Part shown: positions 24,104 through 32,599 of the stretch, in pieces
Numbering within the stretch: the stretch's first letter is position 1
Layout: each line of letters opens with the position of its first letter
Assembly: GCA_004563195.1 (NCBI GenBank)
Contig: SFTJ01000028.1
Span: 1-34,352 of the forward strand
Length of the DNA: 34,352 bases
Direction: 5' to 3'
Origin: a bacterium
GTDB lineage: Bacteria > Bacteroidota > Bacteroidia > Bacteroidales > Muribaculaceae
The notes under the pieces: model-generated
What the model saw: the letters and a program-made list of their open reading frames with translations, nothing else
Told to the model about the DNA's origin: nothing
The model's database searches: none
Position numbers and translations under genes: made by a program

Positions 24104-24111
24104 CAAAGTTA
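24104..24111 (-). promoter_or_regulatory. Probable -7 box of the lptD promoter
   Basis: TAACTTTG on the minus strand fits TAnnTTTG. Transcription from about 24097 would give a leader of roughly 18 nt before the TTG start at 24079, supporting that start. Confidence 0.5.
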
Positions 24112-24241
24112 AATAATAAGTGGCACACTACATCGATTTCGATGCTTTTTAATGTTAATTATAGATTTTCGGCTCGCCGATTGGGGCTTTTTAAGCACCT
24201 TCTTGTGCTTCGGCTTGCTCGGCAAACGGCTGTTGGGGCTA

Positions 24242-24802
24242 CTATTGGTCCAAGCCGTCGGGGCTGCCGAAAAGTGCCACCATATAGTTCATTCGCTGCA
24301 GGGTGCCCTCGCCGTATTTCGCCATACTATTAAGCACCTTTTGCAGCGGCTTTGCCTTGTCGATGTGCGACTTCGAGTAGAAATTGTCGGCATAGGTCAC
24401 GAGTTTCTCCTCGAGGGTCTCGGGCAACATATCGCGGGGTTCGAGCGGCAGTTTTTGGTCGATAATTTCCTGAGCCGTGAGTCCTGCACCTATGTGACGC
24501 TCGCACACGAGGGCATGCCGTGGCAGTCCGAGCGACATCAATATTTTCTTGCCTTCCACGCCGTGCTGCAGATAGGGCAACTCGCCGTGGCAGTAGATGC
24601 CGGGTGCATCGGTGCGAAATATGCCTATATCGTGAAGCATCGCCGCCTCGCGCAGAAAATCCAAGTCGATTGCAAGTTCGGGCTTGCGCTGAGCCAATTT
24701 CACCGCCAAATCAGCCACTTGGCGGCTGTGCTCTACAAGCACCTGATATTGCCGAGTGGCCGGGTCGTAATATCGGTTTATTATTTCTGTTACATTCACC
24801 AT
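24242..24802 (-). CDS. HD-domain phosphohydrolase
   Basis: 186 aa. The HD metal ligands are visible: His25 (VEHSRQV), His57-Asp58 in LHDIGIF, further His at 80 and 103, and Asp139 (YADNF). The domain fills most of the protein, and no second domain is seen. HD proteins hydrolyse phosphoester bonds in nucleotides or cyclic nucleotides; the substrate cannot be read from sequence. It starts after a 4-nt gap from the stop of cdaA, so it belongs to the folP-cdaA-HD operon, and a role in nucleotide-second-messenger turnover is possible. It lacks the extra domains of known c-di-AMP phosphodiesterases of the PgpH class. Length suits a housekeeping HD protein. Confidence 0.85.
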   Translation of the reverse strand: MVNVTEIINRYYDPATRQYQVLVEHSRQVADLAVKLAQRKPELAIDLDFLREAAMLHDIGIFRTDAPGIYCHGELPYLQHGVEGKKILMSLGLPRHALVCERHIGAGLTAQEIIDQKLPLEPRDMLPETLEEKLVTYADNFYSKSHIDKAKPLQKVLNSMAKYGEGTLQRMNYMVALFGSPDGLDQ

Positions 24803-24806
24803 AATG

Positions 24807-25568
24807 TCATGCTATTATTGCCGACAACTGATGTTCGAGGTCGGTCATCGACATTTTCAACCTTATTTCGCCCTTATATGCCATCGATATGTTGCCGGTT
24901 TCTTCCGACACCACTATCGCCACGGCATCGGTCTCTTGTGCTATACCGAGTGCCGAACGGTGTCGTAAGCCAAGGTAGCGCGGCAACGAGGTGTCGTGGC
25001 TCACCGGCAGAATGCATCCTGCCGAGGTTATCTTATGGTCGCTTATTATCAGCGCGCCATCGTGCAGAGGGCTGTTCTTGAAAAATATGTTTTCTATCAA
25101 ACGACCATTGATATTGGCATCGAGTATATCGCCGCTCTGGGCATAATTGCGCAGCGGCACACTGCGCTCTATCACTATCAACGCTCCGGTTTTGCTTCGC
25201 GACATATTCAGGCAGGCATGCACTATGGTCATAAGCCAGCGTTTGTCGTCCTGACTGCCCTTGCCGTGGCTGAAGATGCGCAGCAACGCGGGCCAATTGT
25301 TGCGGGCACCTATCTCGTTAAGAAATCGGCGTATCTGCTCTTGGAACAAAATCACAAGGATAAGCAGACCCATATTGATAAACTTATCCATTATGCCACC
25401 AAAGAGTTGCATGTCGAGCATCTTGTAGGTCACAAACCACAAGACGATAAACGACAATACTCCCACAAATATGTTAAGCGTACCGCTCTGACGCATGGCT
25501 CTAAACAGATAGAACAACATCGCTGCCACGAGCAGTATGTCCACCAAGTCTTTTATCCCGAAATCCAT
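24807..25568 (-). CDS. cdaA: Diadenylate cyclase CdaA
   Basis: 253 aa. It makes cyclic di-AMP from two ATP at the inner membrane. Three hydrophobic segments lie in about 8-25, 32-50 and 62-78. The DAC domain follows (about 95-235) with DGA at 170-172 (SPLHDGALII) and RHR at 202-204 (YLGLRHRSALG), the nucleotide- and metal-binding motifs. The length and arrangement are those of CdaA/YbbP-type enzymes (TIGR00159). It starts 28 nt after folP and ends 4 nt before the HD gene, so it is the middle of a three-gene operon. In many bacteria c-di-AMP controls potassium and osmolyte transport; no such target gene is adjacent here. Confidence 0.96.
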   Translation of the reverse strand: MDFGIKDLVDILLVAAMLFYLFRAMRQSGTLNIFVGVLSFIVLWFVTYKMLDMQLFGGIMDKFINMGLLILVILFQEQIRRFLNEIGARNNWPALLRIFSHGKGSQDDKRWLMTIVHACLNMSRSKTGALIVIERSVPLRNYAQSGDILDANINGRLIENIFFKNSPLHDGALIISDHKITSAGCILPVSHDTSLPRYLGLRHRSALGIAQETDAVAIVVSEETGNISMAYKGEIRLKMSMTDLEHQLSAIIA

Positions 25569-25596
25569 ATTATTCTGTTTGCTTTGTTATCTCGTT

Positions 25597-26451
25597 TCAA
25601 TAGTCATAACCGAGCATCTTGCCCATTATCTTCACAGCCTCCACGCACACACACACATCATGCACTCGCAGTATCTGCGCCCCACCCATCAGCGACACGG
25701 TGTTGAGCACCGTAGTGCCGTTGAGCGAATGGCGAGCATCGGTATCGAGGGTGCGAAATATCATCGATTTGCGCGATATGCCCACCAGCAATGGCAAGCC
25801 CATAGCCTTAAATTCGCTCAGTCGAGCCATCATCTCATAATTCTGGTCGACTGTCTTGCTGAATCCGAATCCGGGGTCGATGATTATGTCGCTTGCACCA
25901 CGGCTGCGCAGCGCTTCCATCTTGGCACTGAGGTCGGCTATCACATCGCGCGTCACATCGGCATATTCGGTGAGGCTTTGCATAGTGGCTGGCGTGCCTC
26001 GCATGTGCATAAGTATGTAGGGCACTTCCAAGCGTGCCACTGTGTCGAACATAGCGGCATCGAGCGTGCCTCCGCTCACATCGTTGATTATCTGCGCACC
26101 ATAATTGCACACACACCGCTCGGCTATGTCTGCTCTGAACGTATCCACCGACACCAATATATCACCTGCCAGGCGGCGTATTATACTCAAACCCACCGAC
26201 AAACGGCGATATTCTTCCTCCGGGGGCACATCATCGGCATTCTGGCGTGTGGAGTAGGCTCCTATGTCTATGATGTCGACGCCTTCTTCGAGCATCTGCA
26301 TTACTCTACTACTTATGAGCGCATCATCGGTCTCCATTCGGCTTCCCGCATAAAACGAGTCGGGCGTTACATTAAGTATGCCCATCACCTGCGGTCGCGT
26401 AAACTCAATCTTCTTGCCCTTTACGGTGATACTGAAATTATCGAATGCCAT
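25597..26451 (-). CDS. folP: Dihydropteroate synthase
   Basis: ATG at 26451 gives 284 aa; an in-frame TTG at 26508 would add 19 unlikely residues. It condenses p-aminobenzoate with 6-hydroxymethyl-dihydropterin pyrophosphate in folate synthesis and is the sulfonamide target. GILNVTPDSFYAGSR is the N-terminal signature, with DIGAYSTRQNADDVPPEEE, INDVSGG, MHMRGTPATMQ and IIDPGFGFSKT following in order as in the TIM-barrel family. The C-terminus ends in RVHDVCVCVEAVKIM, as expected. It heads the folP-cdaA-HD operon. A box TAACTTCG (one mismatch to TAnnTTTG) lies about 15-25 nt upstream on the minus strand. Confidence 0.96.
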   Translation of the reverse strand: MAFDNFSITVKGKKIEFTRPQVMGILNVTPDSFYAGSRMETDDALISSRVMQMLEEGVDIIDIGAYSTRQNADDVPPEEEYRRLSVGLSIIRRLAGDILVSVDTFRADIAERCVCNYGAQIINDVSGGTLDAAMFDTVARLEVPYILMHMRGTPATMQSLTEYADVTRDVIADLSAKMEALRSRGASDIIIDPGFGFSKTVDQNYEMMARLSEFKAMGLPLLVGISRKSMIFRTLDTDARHSLNGTTVLNTVSLMGGAQILRVHDVCVCVEAVKIMGKMLGYDY

Positions 26452-26655
26452 TTCTCCGTGATTTTGCTTTAATAATGCGAAGTTAAAGCAAAAACGCAAA
26501 AATTGCAATCTTTTTCACAATCTTCTTTTGCTAAAAAGCCATCGAAAGCGGGTTATCACAAGAATACCGAACGAAATGCCACAAAAATGGCAATACAATA
26601 TAGTTTAGCCAATCATCAGCTATTACGAGATAATTATCCACGACACTAATATGTA

Positions 26656-26690
26656 TTTAGGGCTGACAACTGCTAGTTGTCAGCCCTAAA
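26656..26690 (-). terminator. Strong hairpin after the NSS operon, probable terminator
   Basis: A perfect 16-bp stem (26656-26671/26675-26690, TTTAGGGCTGACAACT with its complement) has a 3-nt loop. It sits 60 nt after the stop of the first sodium symporter and upstream of folP. Only weakly T-rich sequence follows on the minus strand, although the stem itself ends in AAA. The rest of 26452-26749 holds no gene. Confidence 0.7.
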
Positions 26691-26749
26691 ATGTTTATTT
26701 CCTAATTATTCTTAACAGCGGCGTATGCATATAGTCGCCGCTATGGCTT

Positions 26750-28138
26750 TCAGCCGGTTATCAGCGATATAAGTTTTGTCACTAAACTATTGAACACGGG
26801 CAGTCCATATAGAAAGATAAGCAGAATGGCTGCGGGTGATATGTAGCGAATGCATATCATCATTGGTTTCTTCACCCACGAGTGCATCTTGCCATATCCG
26901 TTGGAGGTGAGTTGGTCGTGCAGGAAGCGTTTGTCAACAAACCAGCCCACAAATATGCTGAAGAACACGCCTCCCACCGGAAGCAGGATATTCGACGAAA
27001 AGAAATCGAATAACTCGAAGAGCGTCATGCCGAAAATCTTAAAGTCGCTCATCACACTGAACGACAACGAACAGAGCACACCAAGCACCATGCAAATGCC
27101 GGTGTTGAGCATAGTGGCCGAACGGCGCTCCATCTTCAGTTCTTCCATAAAGCACACTATGCAGGTTTCGCTCATCGATATGGTGGAAGTGAGCGAAGCA
27201 AAAAACAGCAACACAAAGAATGCAAGCGACCACATATAAGCGCCGGGCATCTGCTGGAATATGCTCGGCAATATTTCAAAGACGAGTTTCGGTCCTGCTT
27301 CTGCCGACATTCCGAAGGAGAACACTGCGGGGAATATCATCACACCGGCAAGTATTGCCACAAGTGTGTCGAGCAGGGCTGCCACGGTGGCGTTTTTAAC
27401 AAGGGGTGTCTTATCGGTGAAATACGATGCATAGGTGAGCAAGCATCCAAGTCCCACACTGAGCGAGAAAAATGCCTGTCCCATGGCACCTATCACCACG
27501 CTCGGCGATATTTTGCTAAAGTCGGGCTTGAAAAGAAATTCAAGTCCCTCTGCTGCCTTGGGAAGCATCAAAGAGTTGATGCAGAACACTATAAGTATCA
27601 CAAACAGCAGCGGCATAAGTATGTTGGCTATCTTTTCGATGCCTTTCTGCACGCCTCGCATCAGCACCACAAAGTTGATTATCAAAAACAGCACGGTGCA
27701 CACTGAGCTGCGCACGGGATTGCTCACAAATGCACCGAATCGCTCGCTATATTCTTGCGGTGTGAAGCCTTGAAGCGACCCGGTTGCCGACTGATAGAGG
27801 TAATCCATTATCCAACCTGCCACCACCGAGTAGAAGCCTAATATCAATATCGATGCCAGCACACCAAGCAATGGCACCCATCGCATCACACTGCCCGGGC
27901 GCAACTTATTCACAGCTCCCTTGGCATTGGAGTGCGTGCCGCGTCCCAACACAAACTCCGACACCACCACCGGTATGCCCACAAGCAGCACACACAGCAC
28001 ATATATTATCAAAAATGCACCGCCTCCGTGCATACCTGCTTCGTAGGGAAATCTCCATATATTGCCCAGTCCTACTGCCGAACCCACAGTGGCGGCTATT
28101 ACTCCGGTTTTTGTTGCAAATTGCGCTCTTTCACTCAT
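26750..28138 (-). CDS. Sodium-dependent symporter, NSS/SNF family (copy 1)
   Basis: 462 aa with 11-12 membrane segments. The family signature is in the first segment: VGSAVGLGNIWRFPYEAGMHGGGAF (about 19-43), with the unwound GLGN and the WRFPY loop that form the Na+ and substrate site. AFFSLSVGLGCLLTYASY and SMSETCIVCFMEE are also typical. These inner-membrane proteins import amino acids or related amines with Na+; the substrate is unknown. It follows the small one-TM gene by 53 nt on the same strand and is last in the operon. It is clearly paralogous to the upstream NSS gene. Confidence 0.93.
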   Translation of the reverse strand: MSERAQFATKTGVIAATVGSAVGLGNIWRFPYEAGMHGGGAFLIIYVLCVLLVGIPVVVSEFVLGRGTHSNAKGAVNKLRPGSVMRWVPLLGVLASILILGFYSVVAGWIMDYLYQSATGSLQGFTPQEYSERFGAFVSNPVRSSVCTVLFLIINFVVLMRGVQKGIEKIANILMPLLFVILIVFCINSLMLPKAAEGLEFLFKPDFSKISPSVVIGAMGQAFFSLSVGLGCLLTYASYFTDKTPLVKNATVAALLDTLVAILAGVMIFPAVFSFGMSAEAGPKLVFEILPSIFQQMPGAYMWSLAFFVLLFFASLTSTISMSETCIVCFMEELKMERRSATMLNTGICMVLGVLCSLSFSVMSDFKIFGMTLFELFDFFSSNILLPVGGVFFSIFVGWFVDKRFLHDQLTSNGYGKMHSWVKKPMMICIRYISPAAILLIFLYGLPVFNSLVTKLISLITG

Positions 28139-28190
28139 AATTATTGTCGTAAAGAAAAATATAGTTCTTTTTTGTTAGTGATTATCTAAG

Positions 28191-28508
28191 TTAAAACTGT
28201 GGCAACTCGTCTAATGTGCGGTCGGGCACAGCCGAGGGTTGATTCGCCGAATCGCGCTTGGCTACTTGCTTTTTGCTGCGCCGTGCTTTCTGCTTTATGG
28301 TGTCGACGCGCAGTTGCTCGAGGCTGTCGGCAAGGGCTTCGGCTCGCTCCACACGTGTTTCCACGCTCTGAGAGGGGTGCGATTGGGGCGAGGTCTGACA
28401 CCTCTGCAACAGCATCATCGCACCCACCGCAATAAGCATCACCGCCAATATCACATATAGCCCGATGCGCTCGTTCTTGAATGTACCAAATATGTCGCTC
28501 AACCGCAT
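28191..28508 (-). CDS. Small single-TM protein coupled to NSS transporters
   Basis: ATG at 28508 gives 105 aa; this start overlaps the TAA of the upstream NSS gene by one base (TAATG), which argues strongly for translational coupling and against the longer upstream start. Residues about 14-34 (ERIGLYVILAVMLIAVGAMMLL) form one membrane segment. The remainder is hydrophilic and probably helical or coiled (ETRVERAEALADSLEQLRVDTIKQKARRSKKQ), ending in Pro/Leu-rich VPDRTLDELPQF. I do not recognise a family. Context suggests an accessory or partner of the two symporters, but this is inference. Bacterial NSS proteins usually lack obligatory subunits. Confidence 0.7.
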   Translation of the reverse strand: MRLSDIFGTFKNERIGLYVILAVMLIAVGAMMLLQRCQTSPQSHPSQSVETRVERAEALADSLEQLRVDTIKQKARRSKKQVAKRDSANQPSAVPDRTLDELPQF

Positions 28509-29884
28509 TATCCCAATATATCTATGAGTTTTACTATCAAGATAAGTGCTATCAGCACCGGGCAAATGTAGCGAATCGAGAACATGGTGACGGGCAATGT
28601 CTTGGTACGATTCTCACCGTTGTTGGTGAGTTCGGCTTCGATAAATTTCTTGGGCAATACCCACGCCACATACACGCATATCAAGAATGCACATACGGGC
28701 AACATTATGTTGGTGGCAAAAGTATCCAAGAAATCGAATACCGACATTCCGGCTATGCTCAACTGTGGTTCGGCACCCAGCGAGAGCGAACAGATGGGGC
28801 TAAGCACCGCAAGTGGTGCCATCACCACTACGCACGCCCACAAGCGCGACATCTTCATGCGCTGACTCACAAACGACACTGCCACCTCGCCCAGCGATAT
28901 GGTGGAGGTGATGGCTGCTATGGAGAGCAACAGGAAGAATAGCACCGACCACACTGCCGTGCCTGCCATATTGGCAAAAATCTCGGGCATGGTCACAAAC
29001 ACCAATGTGGTGCCTTGCACCGATGCTGTGTCGCCCATATTGAAGCTGCACAATGCCGGGAAAATTATCAATCCCATAAGAAATGCCACGAAGAAATCGA
29101 GCATCGACACTTGCACCGCGGTGCGCGTAAGTCGGGTGTCCTTGGGATAATATGCCGAATAGGTTATCAATATGCCCATACCGAGGCTAAGCGAGAAAAA
29201 TGCTTGTCCCAATGCGCTGATTATCACATTGATGTCGATTTTGCTGAAATCCGGTTTCAAGAAAAACTCCACTCCTCGCATTGCATCGGGCAGAGTGAGC
29301 GACTTCACTGCAAATATCACAAGCAGCAAAAACAGCACGGGCATAAGCACATTCGATAATTTCTCGATGCCTTTCTGAACACCCATCAATAGCACCACAA
29401 AGTTGATGCCGAGTGTGATAAAGGTCCACAATATGGGTGTATGCCACGATGTGACAAGTGCATTCATCTTGTCGCCGAAATATTGCGATGTGTTAGCAGC
29501 TGTTTCATAGCCTTCGTAAAGCGATCCGGTGAGCGAAGTGAACACATAGTCGAGTGTCCATCCTGCCACCACCATATAATACGACAAAATCAGATATGAT
29601 GCCAGCAGTCCTATTGCGCCTGCCATCCACCACTTCTTGTCGGGCGTCAGCGACTTGAAATTGCCCACAGCGTCCGACTGCCCCGAGCGCCCTATCGCAA
29701 ACTCGGCAAGCATCACCGGTATGCCAAGTATCAACACGCATAGCAAATACACTATCAGGAATGCCGCTCCGCCATTGCCTTGGGTCTCGCTCGGAAAGCG
29801 CCATACATTGCCCAATCCGATTGCCGAACCCACCGTGGCGGCCACCAAGCCTATCTTTGTCGCAAATTTCGCCTTTTCTGCCAT
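28508..29884 (-). CDS. Sodium-dependent symporter, NSS/SNF family (copy 2)
   Basis: 458 aa. It has the same plan as copy 1: VGSAIGLGNVWRFPSETQGNGGAAF at about 19-43, where WRFPS replaces the WRFPY of copy 1 and QGNGG replaces GMHGG. These differences near the substrate site suggest different substrates. AFFSLSLGMGILITYSAYYP and TISLGEVAVSFVSQR are conserved. It has 11-12 membrane segments and sits in the inner membrane. It is first in an operon that continues with the one-TM protein (TAATG overlap) and NSS copy 1. A well-spaced promoter lies about 75 nt upstream. Confidence 0.93.
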   Translation of the reverse strand: MAEKAKFATKIGLVAATVGSAIGLGNVWRFPSETQGNGGAAFLIVYLLCVLILGIPVMLAEFAIGRSGQSDAVGNFKSLTPDKKWWMAGAIGLLASYLILSYYMVVAGWTLDYVFTSLTGSLYEGYETAANTSQYFGDKMNALVTSWHTPILWTFITLGINFVVLLMGVQKGIEKLSNVLMPVLFLLLVIFAVKSLTLPDAMRGVEFFLKPDFSKIDINVIISALGQAFFSLSLGMGILITYSAYYPKDTRLTRTAVQVSMLDFFVAFLMGLIIFPALCSFNMGDTASVQGTTLVFVTMPEIFANMAGTAVWSVLFFLLLSIAAITSTISLGEVAVSFVSQRMKMSRLWACVVVMAPLAVLSPICSLSLGAEPQLSIAGMSVFDFLDTFATNIMLPVCAFLICVYVAWVLPKKFIEAELTNNGENRTKTLPVTMFSIRYICPVLIALILIVKLIDILG

Positions 29885-29959
29885 AATGATTCTGTAGTTT
29901 TTCTTCGTTTTATGTAAACCGATGTTTCAATAATAATTCATTTCTCTAAAAAGATTTTG

Positions 29960-29990
29960 CAAAAATAATAATAATCCAATACTAAAGCAA
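29960..29990 (-). promoter_or_regulatory. Promoter of the NSS operon
   Basis: Minus strand: -7 box TATTTTTG (29967-29960) with TTGC (29990-29987) exactly 19 bp upstream. The rest of the gap 29885-30239 holds only this and the VanZ-gene promoter. Confidence 0.75.
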
Positions 29991-30185
29991 GAATATCGGT
30001 TAAATATTTAAAATTTCAAGCACTCTACAGTTTCAAACTGAAAGCAAATGCCCGTTTTATCTCATATCGGGCTATCGCAAGGCTGCTTCTCGCCTCGCGG
30101 CTGCCAATATAAAGCAACTGAATATTATACAATCATCTGCAACTTGCATTAGTATACTATTTTATAGTAAATCGATGGCTATAAC

Positions 30186-30217
30186 TTGCTGAATTACAAA
30201 AATAATTTGTAACTTTG
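30186..30217 (+). promoter_or_regulatory. Promoter of the VanZ-like gene
   Basis: -7 box TAACTTTG (30210-30217) with TTGC (30186-30189) 20 bp upstream. The expected transcript starts about 15 nt before the ATG at 30240. Confidence 0.7.
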
Positions 30218-30239
30218 TAATCGGTTTGAAAAATTTGAT

Positions 30240-30707
30240 ATGAGATACTTTGCTAAATTTTTGAAAATCATACCTAATTGGGTTATATCTACCGTGGTGC
30301 TTTTGCTGATAATCTACATTTCGTTAGACAGCAACCCACTTGACATAAACAGTATTATTCTTTTTGAAGGTGCCGACAAATTGATACACTTCATTATGTA
30401 CTTTGTACTATGCAGCGCCTATATCATCGATTATGCCAAATCGCGCATGCCTCATCACACCAAGATTGGGCCCGAAATCTCGTTTGGCTGCTTGTGCGTA
30501 GCTATTGGTATGCTATTGGAGATTATGCAAGCCACCATCACCGAATTTCGCACTTTCGACACCTACGACCTCATCGCCAACACGCTGGGGGCAATAGTGG
30601 GATTCTTGGTGATGCATTTCTACGGACTACATAAGTTGCGCCGCTCAATGATTCCGCTCTATGTGCGGCACCACAGGCACAGCAGTCACCACAAGAGCTC
30701 CAAGTGA
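30240..30707 (+). CDS. VanZ-like family membrane protein
   Basis: 155 aa with four membrane segments (about 13-30, 46-64, 75-95, 112-130). The family text is EGADKLIHFIMYFVLCSAY and later TYDLIANTLGAIVGFLVMHF, with the invariant D-K-x-x-H and D-x-x-x-N-x-x-G. VanZ-like proteins are inner-membrane proteins of unclear biochemical role; the founding VanZ gives low teicoplanin resistance, but most homologues are not resistance genes. A His-rich basic tail (RHHRHSSHHKSSK) may bind metal or simply be cytosolic. It is monocistronic, with its own promoter and a shared bidirectional terminator. Confidence 0.88.
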   Translation: MRYFAKFLKIIPNWVISTVVLLLIIYISLDSNPLDINSIILFEGADKLIHFIMYFVLCSAYIIDYAKSRMPHHTKIGPEISFGCLCVAIGMLLEIMQATITEFRTFDTYDLIANTLGAIVGFLVMHFYGLHKLRRSMIPLYVRHHRHSSHHKSSK

Positions 30708-30758
30708 TTATCATCACCCGCTCTACGGGATACGAAAGAAATACTACAAAAAAACAAT

Positions 30759-30810
30759 TTGACCGGAATCAGAGCTGAAAACCTCCATTCCGGTCAATTA
30801 TTTTATTTAT
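30759..30810. terminator. Bidirectional terminator between the VanZ-like and OMP genes
   Basis: Perfect 11-bp stem 30759-30769/30787-30797 (TTGACCGGAAT/ATTCCGGTCAA). T-rich sequence follows on the plus strand (30798-30810). On the minus strand a run of T (complement of the A run at 30748-30755) follows. It fits convergent genes. Confidence 0.85.
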
Positions 30811-30845
30811 TTCATTGCGGCAATTATTCCTGCCTGCGGATATTA

Positions 30846-31337
30846 TCAGAATATGTAACGCGCACCCACGCTGAGCACACATTGACTGTAATGCTTGAAT
30901 AACTGAGCACGAACCTCGGCTGCAATAGCCACTCTTTCCGACACATAATATTCTATACCTGCGCCCAAGTTACCACCTATGCGGTCGTAGATGTTGGCTG
31001 CTCTATCCAAACCGGGAACTTTCATTTTCTCAGTCCAATGCGAATAAGAGAAACCTACTATTGGATACACATTGCAGCTCTCCATTATAGGGAATGTATA
31101 TTCGAGGTTGGCATTGGCATCCCATGTTTTGAAATTATCATTTGAAAAATAATATTGAAACTCAGGACTGACTCTAAAATTATCGGTGAAATTAATCTTA
31201 TAGTTCACACCTATACCCTTCTGGCTTTTCTTCGATCCATACAGAAAGTTTACGCCCAATGATGTACCGAAATCAGCTGCCGAGGCCGATACTACACTTG
31301 CCACTGCAAGCATAATTGCAAGAAAATACTTTTTCAT
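30846..31337 (-). CDS. Outer-membrane beta-barrel protein
   Basis: 163 aa. A clear signal peptide (MKKYFLAIMLAVASVVSASAA, cleavage after about 20) precedes alternating strands rich in Gly and aromatics (FGTSLGVNFLYG, GIGVNYKINF, FRVSPEFQYYF, YPIVGFSYSHW, NLGAGIEYYV). The protein ends in Phe (GARYIF), as outer-membrane barrels do. An OmpX/OmpW-size barrel of about eight strands is likely, and a family-level name such as porin-like OMP_b-brl fits. Its ligand is unknown. It is monocistronic, with a -7 box at 31377-31384 and the bidirectional terminator downstream. Confidence 0.85.
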   Translation of the reverse strand: MKKYFLAIMLAVASVVSASAADFGTSLGVNFLYGSKKSQKGIGVNYKINFTDNFRVSPEFQYYFSNDNFKTWDANANLEYTFPIMESCNVYPIVGFSYSHWTEKMKVPGLDRAANIYDRIGGNLGAGIEYYVSERVAIAAEVRAQLFKHYSQCVLSVGARYIF

Positions 31338-31376
31338 AAATTATTAAGTCTTAATTTTTACAATCGTTTTATTCTG

Positions 31377-31384
31377 CAAATATA
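31377..31384 (-). promoter_or_regulatory. Probable -7 box of the OMP gene
   Basis: TATATTTG on the minus strand fits TAnnTTTG, about 40 nt before the ATG at 31337. Confidence 0.5.
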
Positions 31385-31425
31385 GTGGATTATTCACTAA
31401 TCAACTATTCTTTATTGCTCAAATA

Positions 31426-32403
31426 TTAATCAATTTCACTCTCCGCATCAATTTTTTTGAACTCATCTTCGCCAAATTCCTTTGCCACAAGGTGGTCGTC
31501 GGTGTTGGGTTTGAAGTTCTTGAGTCGTACCTTCATGGCGTCAAATCCCACGCCGTACACGCCGTTTACATTGCTTTGGGTGATAAAAGCATAGGGGTCA
31601 ATCGACTTCACCACACGCATTATTGTCACACCTTCTATCTTGCGACACATCACCAGCAACATCTTCACCGGATGTTTGGTAAACCACCCCGTGCCGTCGA
31701 TCACCGTGCAACCGCGGCGACCGTCGTTTATTATGGCATTGGCTATATCTTCCCACTTGTCGGAAATGATAAGAAACTGCATGGCCTGACGGTTGGTATT
31801 AATCATCTGGTCGGTCATAAATGTAGCGAACACGAGTTCGATAAAGCCATACACCACATTATCGATGCTGTGGAAGATAAACATACTCGAGAAGATAATC
31901 ACGCCATCGGCATAGAGCAGCATGCGACCTATTGTCACATTGGTGCGCTTATTCACCATAGCGGCTATGATGTCGGTGCCGCCCGTGCTGCCATTGTGCA
32001 CAAACGCCAAGCCCAAACCGAAGCCGCACAGCAAGCCGCCTATTATCACATTCATCAGCGCATTGTCGGCTGCCACTATGGCGTGCGGAAACAATGGCTG
32101 CATTATCGAGAGTATCACACTCAATCCCACTGCACCAAACACCGAGCGAAGCACAAAACGCTTGCCCACTATCTTATAGGCAAATGCAAGCGATATGGCA
32201 TTGAGCACAAGCACCGACGGACCCAACGGCAAACCCATGCTATAATAAAACAGCGAAGCCAATCCCGAATAACCACCTATCACCACATTCTGCGGCAATA
32301 TGAATGCGCACAATCCGAATGAATAGATTATTAAGCCCACTATTATCATGGCATAGTCCTTGGCCTCTACATATAATTTTTGCTTTACCGATTTCAGTGT
32401 CAT
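31426..32403 (-). CDS. YitT-family membrane protein (DUF161 + DUF2179)
   Basis: 325 aa. The N-terminal 215 residues form five or six membrane segments with the family text IIYSFGLCAFILPQNVVIGGYSGLASLFYY and GLGLAFVHNGSTGGTDIIAAMVNK. The C-terminal soluble domain (about 220-310, RRGCTVIDGTGWFTKHPVKMLLVMCRK... DPYAFITQSNVNGVYG) is DUF2179, thought to bind a ligand. The inner-membrane function is unknown in the family. Upstream, an 11-bp direct repeat (32421-32431, 32442-32452) lies in the probable promoter region. It is divergent from the DUF360 gene. Confidence 0.92.
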   Translation of the reverse strand: MTLKSVKQKLYVEAKDYAMIIVGLIIYSFGLCAFILPQNVVIGGYSGLASLFYYSMGLPLGPSVLVLNAISLAFAYKIVGKRFVLRSVFGAVGLSVILSIMQPLFPHAIVAADNALMNVIIGGLLCGFGLGLAFVHNGSTGGTDIIAAMVNKRTNVTIGRMLLYADGVIIFSSMFIFHSIDNVVYGFIELVFATFMTDQMINTNRQAMQFLIISDKWEDIANAIINDGRRGCTVIDGTGWFTKHPVKMLLVMCRKIEGVTIMRVVKSIDPYAFITQSNVNGVYGVGFDAMKVRLKNFKPNTDDHLVAKEFGEDEFKKIDAESEID

Positions 32404-32420
32404 CGTTTTTTCAGGTTTAT

Positions 32421-32452
32421 TTGTTATAGTAAATTATTTTGTTGTTATAGTA
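32421..32452. promoter_or_regulatory. 11-bp direct repeat upstream of the yitT-like gene
   Basis: TTGTTATAGTA occurs at 32421-32431 and exactly again at 32442-32452, with a 21-bp start-to-start spacing (two helical turns). The position just before the start codon suggests an activator or repressor site, inferred from spacing only. Confidence 0.45.
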
Positions 32453-32526
32453 TGGTTTTTGTAGTATTCGCATGCTGTCAGCGCCCCCGTTGCGGCGCAA
32501 TTACTCCGCTAAGTTAACACTTCTTT

Positions 32527-32599
32527 TTCGAAATTCGCATTTTAAAAGACATTTTCTTTTCTTCTCACTAAAATTGCACATTTTCTTTCGAAATATGCA
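32527..32599. promoter_or_regulatory. Paired TTCGAAATnnGCA motifs in the divergent region
   Basis: TTCGAAATTCGCA (32527-32539) and TTCGAAATATGCA (32587-32599) are 60 bp apart and differ at two positions. They lie between the divergent yitT-like and DUF360 genes. A box TACCTTTA (32620-32627) follows the second copy. Confidence 0.35.
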
